Positions 1 through 8,984 of a DNA stretch of 64,000 nt are shown here, piece after piece; positions within the stretch are counted from its first letter, which is position 1; the number at the start of each line of letters is the position of its first letter. The stretch spans positions 372,001-436,000 of the forward strand of contig QGGY01000001.1 in assembly GCA_003148945.1 (NCBI GenBank). Reading direction: 5' to 3'. A program made the position numbers and the translations under genes. The notes beneath the pieces were generated by a model, which worked only from the letters and a program-made list of their open reading frames with translations, was not told the DNA's origin and did no database searches. Source of the stretch: Murimonas intestini (GTDB taxonomy: Bacteria; Bacillota; Clostridia; Lachnospirales; Lachnospiraceae).

Positions 1-1
1 G

Positions 2-328
2 GTGCTGGCGGGTGAGATCACAGAGGGCCAGATACGGTTTCATGAGGACAGGAACAGAGTACTCAGGGCGCTTGGAGGAGATAAAGGAGTAAAACCGAAT
101 ATCAGGATATGGGAGGGAAGTACTGACAGGGATGCTTTCCTGCTCTGTTCAGACGGGTTCTGGGAATACGTGTGGGAGACAGAGATGATGGCAGATCTGG
201 CAAAGTCAGACACCCCGCAGAAATGGCTGGATTATATGATAGGAAGGCTTGGAAAGCGTTACAGTGAAAAAAATGATAATTTTTCGGCCGTGGCAGTCTT
301 CACCGACGGAGGATTTCAGAATCTGTAA
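2..328 (+). CDS. PP2C-family serine/threonine phosphatase, C-terminal part
   Basis: Only the last ~108 residues are present; the reading frame is open at the window edge, so the true start lies upstream. The segment has two late PP2C motifs: a metal-site stretch reading DAFLLCSDGFWEYV and a terminal DNFSAVAV, where the aspartates bind catalytic Mn/Mg. PP2C phosphatases remove phosphate from serine and threonine, usually opposing a Hanks-type kinase. The gene ends 81 bases before the promoter of the next operon, so it is probably a separate unit. A link to the CotH-like kinase downstream is possible but only inferred from proximity. Confidence 0.8.
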   Translation: MLAGEITEGQIRFHEDRNRVLRALGGDKGVKPNIRIWEGSTDRDAFLLCSDGFWEYVWETEMMADLAKSDTPQKWLDYMIGRLGKRYSEKNDNFSAVAVFTDGGFQNL

Positions 329-408
329 AACAGGATCAGGCGTCAGACAGAGGTATTGGACAGACAAGGGTTGAACAGACCGGAGATGAAAAATGAAAAG
401 AATAAACA

Positions 409-437
409 TTGACTTTTGCATCTTGTATTGATATAAT
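409..437 (+). promoter_or_regulatory. Sigma-A-type promoter of the surface-polymer operon
   Basis: TTGACT (409-414), a 17-base spacer and a perfect TATAAT (432-437) form a near-consensus vegetative promoter. The predicted start is near 444. No repressor site was recognised around it. It is the only strong promoter seen before the seven-gene run that ends at 8977. Confidence 0.8.
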
Positions 438-451
438 GAATGTTACGAATG

Positions 452-487
452 AGCGGTGTTGGGAGGTGTCCTGGCATCGCTTTTTTT
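452..487 (+). terminator. Intrinsic terminator or attenuator in the leader of the polymer operon
   Basis: Bases 452-464 pair with 469-481 (13 pairs, five of them G-U) around a four-base loop, and seven T follow (481-487). The hairpin begins only about 8 bases after the predicted transcription start, so an unregulated transcript would be about 44 nt long. It may end readthrough from the upstream phosphatase gene, or it may gate expression of the operon by antitermination. The remaining leader (488-573) holds the ribosome site of the first gene. Confidence 0.65.
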
Positions 488-573
488 AAGGAGCAGAGTG
501 TAATAAATATGCTGTTTGAAAAACGTCTGTTTTTTAGAAGCGGAGGTTTTGCAGCAATGAAATGAGGAGCAGG

Positions 574-1443
574 ATGAATAGAAAGAAAATATGTATCATC
601 TGTGTCCAGTGTCTTTTACTGTCTATTGCCTCTTTTTTGAGTGGATGCACAAATCAGTGGGAAGAATTTGATAGCATTCTGTTTTCATGGAAAAAAGACG
701 TATTCGAAGATAAGCGGGAAAACCTATTTAAAACTATGGACAGGCAGGGATTGTCTGTCCTTTATCAGGCTTTTCCAAGTGAGCCGGATATGGATATTCT
801 GCAGATATTTCTTGAAGATGCCGGGAACCATGGCATAGGGGTGTACTATCTTTCAGGAGATCCGCAGTGGTCGCTGGATGAATCAGGCCAAAACCAGATC
901 AGGAAGATTGAAGCAGCAGCAGAAATAAACAAATGTCTGACACGGGAAGCGGCTCTCAAGGGAATTGTATTTGATATTGAACCATACCTGCTGGATGAGT
1001 GGAAGGATAACAAGACAGAAATAATGGACAGCTTCGTATCGGGAATGAAGGCTGCCTATACAGAGGCGGGAAAGCATGGCCTTAAAGTCATCCTATGCAT
1101 TCCATACTATTATGACAGCAGCGGGCTGGAAAAGCAGCTTGAAACTATGATATCTTCCTGCTGTGACGGAGTGGCGGTCATGAATTATTACCGGGGCAAA
1201 GAGATTGAACATATCAGCACAGAGGCAGAAATGGCTGAGAAATATGGAAAAGAACTGGTTAACATTTATGAGATGCAGCCTCCGGGGGAGCATGGTTTAG
1301 TGGAGATGAATACTTATTTTAATGAGGGGATAGAGAAAATGAAGGAAAATTTCAGGGAACTAAGAAATAAATACAGAAAACAGCCAGTATCCATGGCACT
1401 TCATGACTATGAGGCTTTAAGGGAGGCTATGGAAATTGAATGA
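574..1443 (+). CDS. Predicted lipoprotein with a glycosidase-like TIM barrel
   Basis: The N terminus has a basic stretch, a hydrophobic core and the lipobox SFLSGC, so the mature protein should be tethered to the outer face of the membrane. The body reads like a short TIM barrel. KGIVFDIEP sits where GH18-like enzymes carry their DxE catalytic motif, followed by a strand GLKVILCIPYY and the late strand GVAVMNYYRG. Start 574 has AGGAG 4 bases upstream; an alternative ATG at 562 in the same frame adds four residues. The gene overlaps the next by 8 bases. I read it as the outer-face component of the polymer system; catalytic activity is inferred, not certain. Confidence 0.7.
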   Translation: MNRKKICIICVQCLLLSIASFLSGCTNQWEEFDSILFSWKKDVFEDKRENLFKTMDRQGLSVLYQAFPSEPDMDILQIFLEDAGNHGIGVYYLSGDPQWSLDESGQNQIRKIEAAAEINKCLTREAALKGIVFDIEPYLLDEWKDNKTEIMDSFVSGMKAAYTEAGKHGLKVILCIPYYYDSSGLEKQLETMISSCCDGVAVMNYYRGKEIEHISTEAEMAEKYGKELVNIYEMQPPGEHGLVEMNTYFNEGIEKMKENFRELRNKYRKQPVSMALHDYEALREAMEIE

Positions 1444-2131
1444 AGTATTAAGACAGGAAAAGAAGTATCTGATTAATATCTCACAGTTTTATAAATACAG
1501 CAATGACCTGTGCAATATACTTTCACTGGATGAACACAGCGATGGCGAGGGGTATCTGATTCGTTCTCTTTATTTTGACACCCTGGATGATAAAGATTAT
1601 GAAGAAAAAGAAGATGGTGTGGAGTTGAGGAGGAAGATTCGTTTGCGCAACTATGGCCCTGAGACACCTTTTGCGATGCTGGAGATGAAGCAAAAACAGG
1701 GAGCTAACCAGAAAAAACGTTCACTGCGCATGAAAAGAGAAGATGCCAAAAGACTCTCTGTCGGAGATTACCCGGTTCTTCTGAATTATGATGAGCCGTT
1801 TGCGGCGGAATGCTATTCTCTCATGAACATGCTCTGCTACAGGCCAAAAGCAGTAATCACATATCACAGGAAGGCTTTTGTGGCAAAAGAAAATAAAATA
1901 CGTATAACTTTTGACCATCATATTGTTGGGACAGAGAGCTGCTATGATATTTTTGCAGACCAGCTTCTGGAAAACAGCATCCTGGATCCCTGTCTTGTTG
2001 TTATGGAAGTAAAATATAATGGTTTTTTGCTCAGCTACATTAAGGATATGCTGCGGGAATGTGACAGCAGTGAACTTTCAGTCAGTAAATACTGCCTGGG
2101 AAGGGCAGTCAGTAAACACTATAGATTCTAG
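1436..2131 (+). CDS. VTC-domain (CYTH-like) polyphosphate polymerase
   Basis: The 231 residues match a stand-alone VTC tunnel domain: EKKYLI at the start, RSLYFDT, ELRRKIRLRNYG, the strand AMLEMKQKQ, YHRKAF and a final glutamate strand VVMEVKYNG. These charged strands line the tunnel in which yeast Vtc4-type enzymes polymerise phosphate from ATP. Bacterial members commonly sit beside DUF4956 and CotH genes, as here. The start is TTG, supported by GGGAGG at 1421-1426 with 9-base spacing, and overlaps the lipoprotein gene by 8 bases. There is no membrane segment, so it should act in the cytoplasm, perhaps docked on the DUF4956 protein. That polyphosphate is really the product is family inference. 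Confidence 0.85.
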   Translation: MNEVLRQEKKYLINISQFYKYSNDLCNILSLDEHSDGEGYLIRSLYFDTLDDKDYEEKEDGVELRRKIRLRNYGPETPFAMLEMKQKQGANQKKRSLRMKREDAKRLSVGDYPVLLNYDEPFAAECYSLMNMLCYRPKAVITYHRKAFVAKENKIRITFDHHIVGTESCYDIFADQLLENSILDPCLVVMEVKYNGFLLSYIKDMLRECDSSELSVSKYCLGRAVSKHYRF

Positions 2132-2144
2132 GAGGAAAAATAAA

Positions 2145-2822
2145 TTGAGAGAATTAATTGCAAGTATGCTGGAAGGAAGCGGTTCGCTGAGCACAGAGGC
2201 GATAATACTGCATATAGTATCCTCAGCAATTATCAGTATGGCAATCTATATATCATATTGGTATACACATACAGGTACTGCATACAGCAGGAAGTTTAAT
2301 GTCAGCCTGGTAACGCTTACGATTCTGACAGGTACTGTTATGACAGTTATTGGCAACAACATTGCACTTTCCCTTGGTATGGTAGGTGCACTTTCTATTG
2401 TTCGTTTCCGTACAGCTATCAAGGATTCCAGGGATACTACATATATCTTCTGGGCTATTATTGTGGGTATCTGCTGCGGTGTAGGCGATTATCTTGTGGC
2501 AAGCGTGGGCAGCTGTGCAGTTTTTGTGGTGCTCCTGTTTTTGGGGCGTGTCCGTAATGAGAACAGGATTCTTCTTATCATCAGGTCACAGCGGGAAAAG
2601 GAGATGGATATTGAAGGCGTGGTTTTCTCTTATTTTAACAAGAAAGCGCTCTTAAAAGTGAAGAATACGACAGAAAATATTGTTGAGTTTATCTATGAGA
2701 TGCCCCGCAGTACTTATAATCTGACTTATAAGCAGGATCAGGGAATCACACAGAAGCTGTATTCACTGGGAGGCATTGAATATGTCAATATCGTAACACA
2801 GAGCGATGAGATCAGCGGGTAA
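2145..2822 (+). CDS. DUF4956 membrane protein
   Basis: A 225-residue protein with about four hydrophobic segments in its first ~130 residues and a soluble C-terminal domain of about 90 residues. It carries the family signature GMVGALSIVRFRTAIKD, then FWAIIVGICCGVGDY. The longest frame begins inside the previous gene, but a TTG at 2145 with GGAGG at 2131-2135 (9-base spacing) is the convincing start. The family has no proven biochemical role. Its constant pairing with VTC and CotH genes suggests a membrane partner, perhaps a channel or anchor for phosphate polymers or a phospho-donor; that is inference. Confidence 0.85.
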   Translation: MRELIASMLEGSGSLSTEAIILHIVSSAIISMAIYISYWYTHTGTAYSRKFNVSLVTLTILTGTVMTVIGNNIALSLGMVGALSIVRFRTAIKDSRDTTYIFWAIIVGICCGVGDYLVASVGSCAVFVVLLFLGRVRNENRILLIIRSQREKEMDIEGVVFSYFNKKALLKVKNTTENIVEFIYEMPRSTYNLTYKQDQGITQKLYSLGGIEYVNIVTQSDEISG

Positions 2823-2827
2823 ACAAT

Positions 2828-4300
2828 ATGAAAAGCAAATGTTTATATATGCTGACAGCAGTTCTGGCTGTCATAGCCGGTATTGTATTTTACAAGTTTG
2901 ATGCAAAGACAGATATAAACAGAGTACATCAGCACAGGATGGCGCAGTGGCAGGGACCTGATACAGAGGAGACGGTGAATCCCGGTACAAAGCTGCCCAT
3001 TATCAGTATAGAGACAGGGGGACAGGCTGTTCCAGGAACTCCTGTGTCCGGGTCGGATAGGGGCGCTTTTGAGACAGCTGCTGATGGTGGGAATACAATA
3101 GAGGCATCGTTTGAACTTATTGACGGACAAAAGGGCAGCAATCATCCTGAAGACGAACCATGTGCGGTTTCTGCGGCCAGAATACGCTATCGTGGCAATT
3201 CATCCAGATATTTTGATAAAAAATCTTATTCTGTCCATTTAATTAAAGAAGACGGCAGTGAAAATGCACTTGAACTTGCGGGCATGAGTGCACATGACGA
3301 GTGGGTGCTGAACGGACCATTCCTGGACCGCTCGCTGCTGAGAAATTATCTCTGCCTGAATATAGCGAGAGAGATAATGGAGTATGCTCCGAATGTCCGG
3401 TACTGTGAACTTTATGTGAATGGTGAATATCAGGGGTTGTACCTGCTCATGGAGAGTATAGGAAGAGGTGACGGACGCATCAGTATCCCAAAGCCTGAGA
3501 AAAACAGTGATGTTACCAGTTATATCGTCCGCTGGGACAGGACCGGCAAGGGAGACCATGAACTGAACAACTATACTTTTTATACCTATAAAAATGACGT
3601 GTCATCCCTTGATGTCAGGTATCCGGGAAACAATCAGATTACCGCCGGAAGATTCTCTTATATTGAGAATGATATTAGCAGGGTTGAAAAGGCCATATAT
3701 TCCTGTGACCTGACAGATGACCGGAGGGGTGCTGCCAGTTACATTGATATTAATTCCTTTGCAGAATATTTTGTGATTAATGAATTTTTCCGCAACGTGG
3801 ATGCGGGCCGTTTTTCAACTTTTTACTATAAGGATGCACGGGGAAAACTTAAGACATGTGTCTGGGATTTTAATAATGCCTGTGATAACTATATTGATTA
3901 TGTGTGGGGAGAGGCAGGGTTTACCATGCAGGATGCACCCTGGTTCGGTCAGCTTTTGAAGGATGAACGCTTTGTCACAGCAGTCGTTGCCAAGTACAGG
4001 AAACTCCGGAAGAGCGTCCTGAGTGAGGAATACCTTCTGTCTTACGTGGATGAGACAGTGGACTGGCTGGGGGATGAAATAGACAAGAATTTTTATAAAT
4101 GGGGCTATGTGTTTGACCTGTCCCAATATAACGGCATGAATTATCTGACACCTGCAGAGCGGAATGATACCAGCCATCAGGAGGCTGTTAAGCGTTTAAA
4201 GGATTTTATAACAGTCCGCGGCAGATGGCTGGATGAACATATAGATACCCTGTTCCAGTATTGCCATGAATCTAAGAATATAAATGAGTTGACGAGATAG
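2828..4300 (+). CDS. CotH-family kinase-like protein, membrane anchored
   Basis: A 490-residue protein with one N-terminal membrane segment (about residues 5-22) and the rest predicted outside. It has the CotH hallmarks RYRGNSS (residues ~121-126) followed by KKSYSVHL for nucleotide contact, LRNYLCLNIAR, ELYVNGEYQGLYLLME, and the metal-site motif VWDFNNACDN with Asp347. CotH of Bacillus phosphorylates spore-coat proteins and is an atypical kinase; whether this one phosphorylates protein or glycan is unknown. It starts 5 bases after the DUF4956 stop with only a weak ribosome site, suggesting translational coupling. An extracellular kinase needs an exported phospho-donor, which makes the VTC/DUF4956 neighbours notable. 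Confidence 0.85.
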   Translation: MKSKCLYMLTAVLAVIAGIVFYKFDAKTDINRVHQHRMAQWQGPDTEETVNPGTKLPIISIETGGQAVPGTPVSGSDRGAFETAADGGNTIEASFELIDGQKGSNHPEDEPCAVSAARIRYRGNSSRYFDKKSYSVHLIKEDGSENALELAGMSAHDEWVLNGPFLDRSLLRNYLCLNIAREIMEYAPNVRYCELYVNGEYQGLYLLMESIGRGDGRISIPKPEKNSDVTSYIVRWDRTGKGDHELNNYTFYTYKNDVSSLDVRYPGNNQITAGRFSYIENDISRVEKAIYSCDLTDDRRGAASYIDINSFAEYFVINEFFRNVDAGRFSTFYYKDARGKLKTCVWDFNNACDNYIDYVWGEAGFTMQDAPWFGQLLKDERFVTAVVAKYRKLRKSVLSEEYLLSYVDETVDWLGDEIDKNFYKWGYVFDLSQYNGMNYLTPAERNDTSHQEAVKRLKDFITVRGRWLDEHIDTLFQYCHESKNINELTR

Positions 4301-4309
4301 GAGAAAGAC

Positions 4310-6448
4310 ATGAAAAGATTTCTCATCGGGGCCGCAGTTGTGGCCATTTGTCTTCTGGGACTGAGATATGCTGTTTATTACGGGGGGTTCTATCTGGATC
4401 TTCATCCTGAAGCATCGATAGAAGTGAATGTAAGAACGGATGGAAAGAATATTCTTGTCAGAAATGAGAAGGGTGAATTTGAAAAATTTATAGTGCGGGG
4501 AGTAGATTTGCCCAGCAGTATAGCCGGTCACTTTGCTACAGACTATGCCGTAGATGAAGACACCTGGCTCAGGTGGTTCGGAATGATACAGGATATGGGG
4601 GCAAATACAGTCCGTGCGTATACGATATATGATGATTCATTTTATAATGCGTTTTATGAATTTAATAAAAACAATAATACACCACTATACCTGCTTCAGG
4701 GACTCCAGGTGTCAGACTATGCCAACAGTTCAGGGAATGATGCCTATGGGGCGGAATTTTACGCAGCTCTGAAGGAGGATTCCATAGATATTATAGATGT
4801 TCTTCATGGACGCAAGAATATTTTTCTTAATCGCATGAAAGGCAGCGGTATATACAGAAAAGATGTGTCTGACTGGGTGCTGGGATATGTGGTTGGAAAT
4901 GAATGGGAACCGGGTACGATAGCTTATACAGACAATAATGCAAAAAGACCTTCCTCCTACAGCGGAACTTATTTTCAGACCGTGGATGACTCAACAGTTT
5001 TTGAGGCAATGCTGGCTAAAATCATGGATGAGATGGTGATATATGAGAGCAGTAAGTATAAGGTACAGAAGCTTATGTCTTTCCAGAATGATCCTGAGAA
5101 TGACCCTTTTGTGTATGAGCCTCTGTATGCAAGGCAGCTGGGCAAGTTCAGCCATGTCAATGCTGAACATCTGATACCTACAGAGCAGCTGAAGAGCGGG
5201 TATTTTGCGGCTTACCGCCTGTTTGAATTTTGTCCTGATTTTTCGGAATATCTCGTACAAGACCAGGATCCTGGCTTTAAAGCAATGCTTGATGGTCTTG
5301 ACAAAGAGACATACTGCCAGGGATATACACAATTACTGAGTGAATATCATACGATGCCTGTTGTCATCACCAGCTATGGTTTTTCCTCATCAAGAGGAAC
5401 CGACACAGAGAAAGGCCCTTTGACAGAAAAAGAACAGGGCAGGCGCCTGGCAGAAGTTTATAATGAGATTGTGGAGTCAGGCTGCAGTGGCGCGCTTATT
5501 GCGTCATGGCAGGATGAATGGGGGCGGAGGACCTGGAATACGTCTTATGCAGTTGATATTCAGAATACCGATCTGTGGCATGATATACAGACAGACGGTC
5601 AGGGCTATGGTCTCTTGTCCTTTGAACCGGGAGAGACTGAGAGCATCTGCTGTGTTGATGGAGATATTGCAGAATGGACCGAGGAGGACAGGGTTTTAGA
5701 GCAGGACGGGATATCCCTGTCAGCAAAGTATGATGAGCGCTGTCTTTATCTGCTGATCGGACAGGAGGGGCTCTCCAGAGATTCAGAGCTTTACATTCCA
5801 TTGGATATAACAACGAAGTCCGGGAGTATGAAAAGTGATTCCCATGGATTGAAATTTGAGCGCGGGGCAGATTTTCTGCTGTGTATTCATGGGGAAGATA
5901 AGAGCAGGCTGCTGGTTCAGGCAAGATATGAATCATTGAGAGAGAATTATCAGCTGCAGATAACAGGAGAGGACCCGTTTGTCTATTTTCCGGATACGGA
6001 TGCGGACAGTTTTCTGCCCATCCGCATGATTTTACAGAATCACAAGCTGGTGGCTGAGGATGTATCTGATGATGAGCTTCTGGCATCAAAGAGATATGAT
6101 ACTTTTGAAACTGGCAGATTAGTTTATGGAAATGGGAATCCGTCTGACAGTACTTATAATTCCTTGGCTGATTTTTGCTATGGTGAAAATATTGTGGAGG
6201 TCAGGCTGCCCTGGGCACTGCTTAACTTCAGTAATCCTTCCGTGATGGCTGTCCATGATGACTATTATGAAAATTATGGCGTTGAGTGGTTTAGGATAAA
6301 GGAGATCTGGCTTGGAGCAGGAACAGCAGGCCAAAAGGAGCCAATCGCCATGGAAGCACTCCGACTTAAGGGGTGGGGAGACAAGCCTGTATTTCACGAA
6401 CGGCTGAAGCAGTCTTATGATATTGTGAAAGAAAGCTGGGAAAAGTAG
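4310..6448 (+). CDS. Membrane-anchored glycoside-hydrolase-like protein (clan GH-A fold)
   Basis: A 712-residue protein with an N-terminal membrane anchor (about residues 4-20) and a large outer domain. An early FIVRGVDLPSS, the strand GANTVRAYTIYD, and VVGNEWEPG with a glutamate at the usual acid/base position suggest a GH2-like TIM barrel; ASWQDEWGRRTWN is a plausible end of the barrel. The last ~260 residues look like beta sandwich, perhaps carbohydrate binding. AGGAGA sits a few bases before the start. In this operon it could trim, remodel or transglycosylate the polymer made by the GT2 synthase. No CAZy family is assigned, and substrate is unknown. Confidence 0.7.
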   Translation: MKRFLIGAAVVAICLLGLRYAVYYGGFYLDLHPEASIEVNVRTDGKNILVRNEKGEFEKFIVRGVDLPSSIAGHFATDYAVDEDTWLRWFGMIQDMGANTVRAYTIYDDSFYNAFYEFNKNNNTPLYLLQGLQVSDYANSSGNDAYGAEFYAALKEDSIDIIDVLHGRKNIFLNRMKGSGIYRKDVSDWVLGYVVGNEWEPGTIAYTDNNAKRPSSYSGTYFQTVDDSTVFEAMLAKIMDEMVIYESSKYKVQKLMSFQNDPENDPFVYEPLYARQLGKFSHVNAEHLIPTEQLKSGYFAAYRLFEFCPDFSEYLVQDQDPGFKAMLDGLDKETYCQGYTQLLSEYHTMPVVITSYGFSSSRGTDTEKGPLTEKEQGRRLAEVYNEIVESGCSGALIASWQDEWGRRTWNTSYAVDIQNTDLWHDIQTDGQGYGLLSFEPGETESICCVDGDIAEWTEEDRVLEQDGISLSAKYDERCLYLLIGQEGLSRDSELYIPLDITTKSGSMKSDSHGLKFERGADFLLCIHGEDKSRLLVQARYESLRENYQLQITGEDPFVYFPDTDADSFLPIRMILQNHKLVAEDVSDDELLASKRYDTFETGRLVYGNGNPSDSTYNSLADFCYGENIVEVRLPWALLNFSNPSVMAVHDDYYENYGVEWFRIKEIWLGAGTAGQKEPIAMEALRLKGWGDKPVFHERLKQSYDIVKESWEK

Positions 6449-6449
6449 G

Positions 6450-7550
6450 ATGTTTTTTAATATAGAGACTTTAATCTATACGTACCTGTTCATATGCATC
6501 TCATTGCTGGTGTTTAACCTGCTTTATATTTTCCGCTCAAAGGGGAGGGAGAGAAGACAGAAAAGAAATGCAGATGCGTGGGTCAAAAGAATAGAATGGC
6601 AGATGCAGAGGATTGCACAGGGAGAAAATATAGAACAGGAGCATCTGAAGCTTGCTGAGAAAAAGCTGGTGAAGACAGAGGCATTGTTTTCCTTTGGAGC
6701 AGCCCTTGATGCGCTGGAAGAAAAATCACCTGGTCAAACTGACGCCTATATGTACTCTATCCAGGGAGGAATTCAGGTGCTTGCTTCCAGGTATGCTAAA
6801 AAGGACAGCATGGACAGAGCATATTTTGCTTTTTTGATTTCCAGACACTGTCCTGGCAGTACAGAGGAATTCAAACCGGTTATGGAAATATTGATTTCTT
6901 TTCTCGATGATTCTACTGTATATTGTAAAGAAAACGTTCTGAAAGCGTTATATTCGCTGGGAAATGTACAGGCGGTAGAAAATGCCCTTCAGGTATTTAA
7001 TGACAGGGGCTGGTTCCATCATCAAAAGCTTCTGTCAGACGGGCTTTTGACCTTCCGGGGGGATTTGGAGAAACTGGCAGAGAGGCTCTGGAGCCATCAC
7101 CGGGAATGGAATGATAGGATTATGCTATCTGTAATCCAATTTATAACGGGTTTTTCAGAAAATTATAAAGAAATTTTTCTGCCGTTCCTGGAACAGGAGA
7201 CGGCAGGCCGGGAGATACGTCTGGCAATTATGAGATATTACAGGCGGCATACATATGAACCTGCCAGGCCTTTGCTGATTTCTCTTTTGCTGGATGAGAA
7301 AGGGGAAGACAATGCAAAGATAGTTGCTGCTTCTGTTCTGTCCCAGTACCCGGGAGAAGATACTGCGGCGGCGCTTAAAAAGGCATTGCAGTATTATAAC
7401 TGGTATGTGCGCTATAATGCTGCGTCGTCCCTGGCAGCCCAGAGAATTCCCGCCCGGGAGCTTTTAGATGTGCTGGAAGGAAAGGATCGGTATGCAAAGG
7501 AGATTCTGGAATATATGCTTGAAGATGCAAAGGCAGGTGAATATGAATGA
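6450..7550 (+). CDS. HEAT-repeat protein with an N-terminal membrane anchor
   Basis: A 366-residue protein with one membrane helix (about residues 5-28) followed at once by a strongly basic stretch (RSKGRERRQKR), which predicts that the rest lies in the cytoplasm. From about residue 140 it is all helical with HEAT-like units, for example the final IVAASVLSQYPGEDTAAALKKA. Such repeats are binding scaffolds. It lies one base after the glycosidase-like gene and overlaps the GT2 start by 4 bases, so it is probably a cytoplasmic organiser of the synthase. No catalytic motif was seen. Confidence 0.7.
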   Translation: MFFNIETLIYTYLFICISLLVFNLLYIFRSKGRERRQKRNADAWVKRIEWQMQRIAQGENIEQEHLKLAEKKLVKTEALFSFGAALDALEEKSPGQTDAYMYSIQGGIQVLASRYAKKDSMDRAYFAFLISRHCPGSTEEFKPVMEILISFLDDSTVYCKENVLKALYSLGNVQAVENALQVFNDRGWFHHQKLLSDGLLTFRGDLEKLAERLWSHHREWNDRIMLSVIQFITGFSENYKEIFLPFLEQETAGREIRLAIMRYYRRHTYEPARPLLISLLLDEKGEDNAKIVAASVLSQYPGEDTAAALKKALQYYNWYVRYNAASSLAAQRIPARELLDVLEGKDRYAKEILEYMLEDAKAGEYE

Positions 7551-8977
7551 TTAATGCGGCAGATGCCTTTCTAAGAGGAGTAGGTGTATTTTTCATAGTA
7601 TATCTGATATTATATGCTTCTTATCTGTTCTTTTCCGTGACAGTGGGGGCATGGAAGCTGTATCAGCGTGATAAGATGCAGCGGATACGAAATGAATTGA
7701 AGCATGACTATTATATGCCAGTTTCGGTGCTGGTACCGGCTTATAATGAGGAGGTTACAATTGCAGACAGTGTGGAGTCACTGTTGAACCTGGATTACCG
7801 TCTGTATGAGATAATCGTGGTAGATGACGGCTCGAAGGACAGAACAGCGGAAGAGCTGATCAAGGCATATCATCTCAGAAAAGTGCAAAGGCCCATACAC
7901 AAAAAAGTTGCATGTAAGCCGCATACAGCCATATATGAAACGAAGGTAAATAATATACGTCTGACACTTATCTGCAAAGAGAATGGAGGGAAGGGTGATG
8001 CACTGAATATGGGGATAAATGCCTCACGCTATCCATATTTTCTGTGTCTGGATGCCGATTCAATGCTGCAGAGGGATTCACTGGAGAAAATAGTACAGCC
8101 TGTCATGGAAGATGATAATATTGTAGCAGTAGGCGGATTAATACGTGTGGCCCAGTGTGTGGTAATGGAAAAAGGAACAGTAAAAGAATATCATATGCCC
8201 CTGAACCCTATAACCTGCATGCAGGTAGTAGAGTATGACCGTTCATTTCTGGCGTCCAGGATACTGATGGACCAGTTTAATGGAAACCTTATCATTTCCG
8301 GAGCTTTTGGCTTATTTAAGAAAGATGTGGCGGTGGCGGCAGGAGGATATGATACAGATACACTGGGGGAAGACATGGAACTGGTAGTGAAACTCCATGT
8401 ATTCTGCAGGAATAACCAGATAAAATATTCCATCCGGTATGAACCTAATGCAGTCTGCTGGAGTCAGGCTCCCTCATGCCTGAAGGATCTTATGAAGCAG
8501 AGGCGGCGCTGGCACCTTGGCCTTTTTCAGAGCATGACAAAATATCATCAGATTTTTGCAAATTTCAGGTTTGGCCTTATAAGCTTTATATCTTATTTGT
8601 ATTATCTGCTGTTTGAACTGCTTTCACCTGTCATTGAAGTGTTTGGATTATTAACCATGGTGCTTGCTTTTTGCCTGGGGCTTTTGAATCTGCCCTTTAT
8701 GATTGAATTCTTTTTGATCTATTCAGTGTATGGCGCTATATTGACTATGACAGCTTTTTTCCAGAGAATTTATACTCAGGGACTTAAGATATCTGCGGCT
8801 GATACTGCAAAAGCTGTATGGATCTGTCTGCTTGAGGGGCTCTTTTTCCGGTATATCCTGGCGTTTGTAAGGGCTACAGCCTTCGTCGGATATAAGAGAC
8901 GAAAACGGGAATGGGGCAGTATTAAACGGATAAGCCAGCAGGACAAAAACTGGAAGCAGGAAAACAATGAAAAATAA
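7547..8977 (+). CDS. Processive family-2 glycosyltransferase (cellulose/hyaluronan synthase type)
   Basis: A 476-residue membrane enzyme with the full set of processive GT2 motifs: VSVLVPAYNEE, VVDDGS (Asp93-Asp94), the metal-binding DAD (Asp169/171), GED (Asp276) as catalytic base and QRRRW (318-322), which binds the growing chain. One membrane segment lies before the catalytic domain and about four after it, the usual arrangement for making and exporting a beta-linked polysaccharide in one step. Its start overlaps the HEAT gene by ATGA. There is no PilZ domain in this chain. The sugar cannot be told from the sequence; PgaC-, cellulose- and hyaluronan-type products are all possible. Confidence 0.9.
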   Translation: MINAADAFLRGVGVFFIVYLILYASYLFFSVTVGAWKLYQRDKMQRIRNELKHDYYMPVSVLVPAYNEEVTIADSVESLLNLDYRLYEIIVVDDGSKDRTAEELIKAYHLRKVQRPIHKKVACKPHTAIYETKVNNIRLTLICKENGGKGDALNMGINASRYPYFLCLDADSMLQRDSLEKIVQPVMEDDNIVAVGGLIRVAQCVVMEKGTVKEYHMPLNPITCMQVVEYDRSFLASRILMDQFNGNLIISGAFGLFKKDVAVAAGGYDTDTLGEDMELVVKLHVFCRNNQIKYSIRYEPNAVCWSQAPSCLKDLMKQRRRWHLGLFQSMTKYHQIFANFRFGLISFISYLYYLLFELLSPVIEVFGLLTMVLAFCLGLLNLPFMIEFFLIYSVYGAILTMTAFFQRIYTQGLKISAADTAKAVWICLLEGLFFRYILAFVRATAFVGYKRRKREWGSIKRISQQDKNWKQENNEK

Positions 8978-8984
8978 GGTGTAA

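Noticed and set aside
5496-6089. Antisense frame of 197 residues in the glycosidase-like gene
   Set aside because: Proline/histidine/serine-rich, no start signal; shadow of the sense gene.
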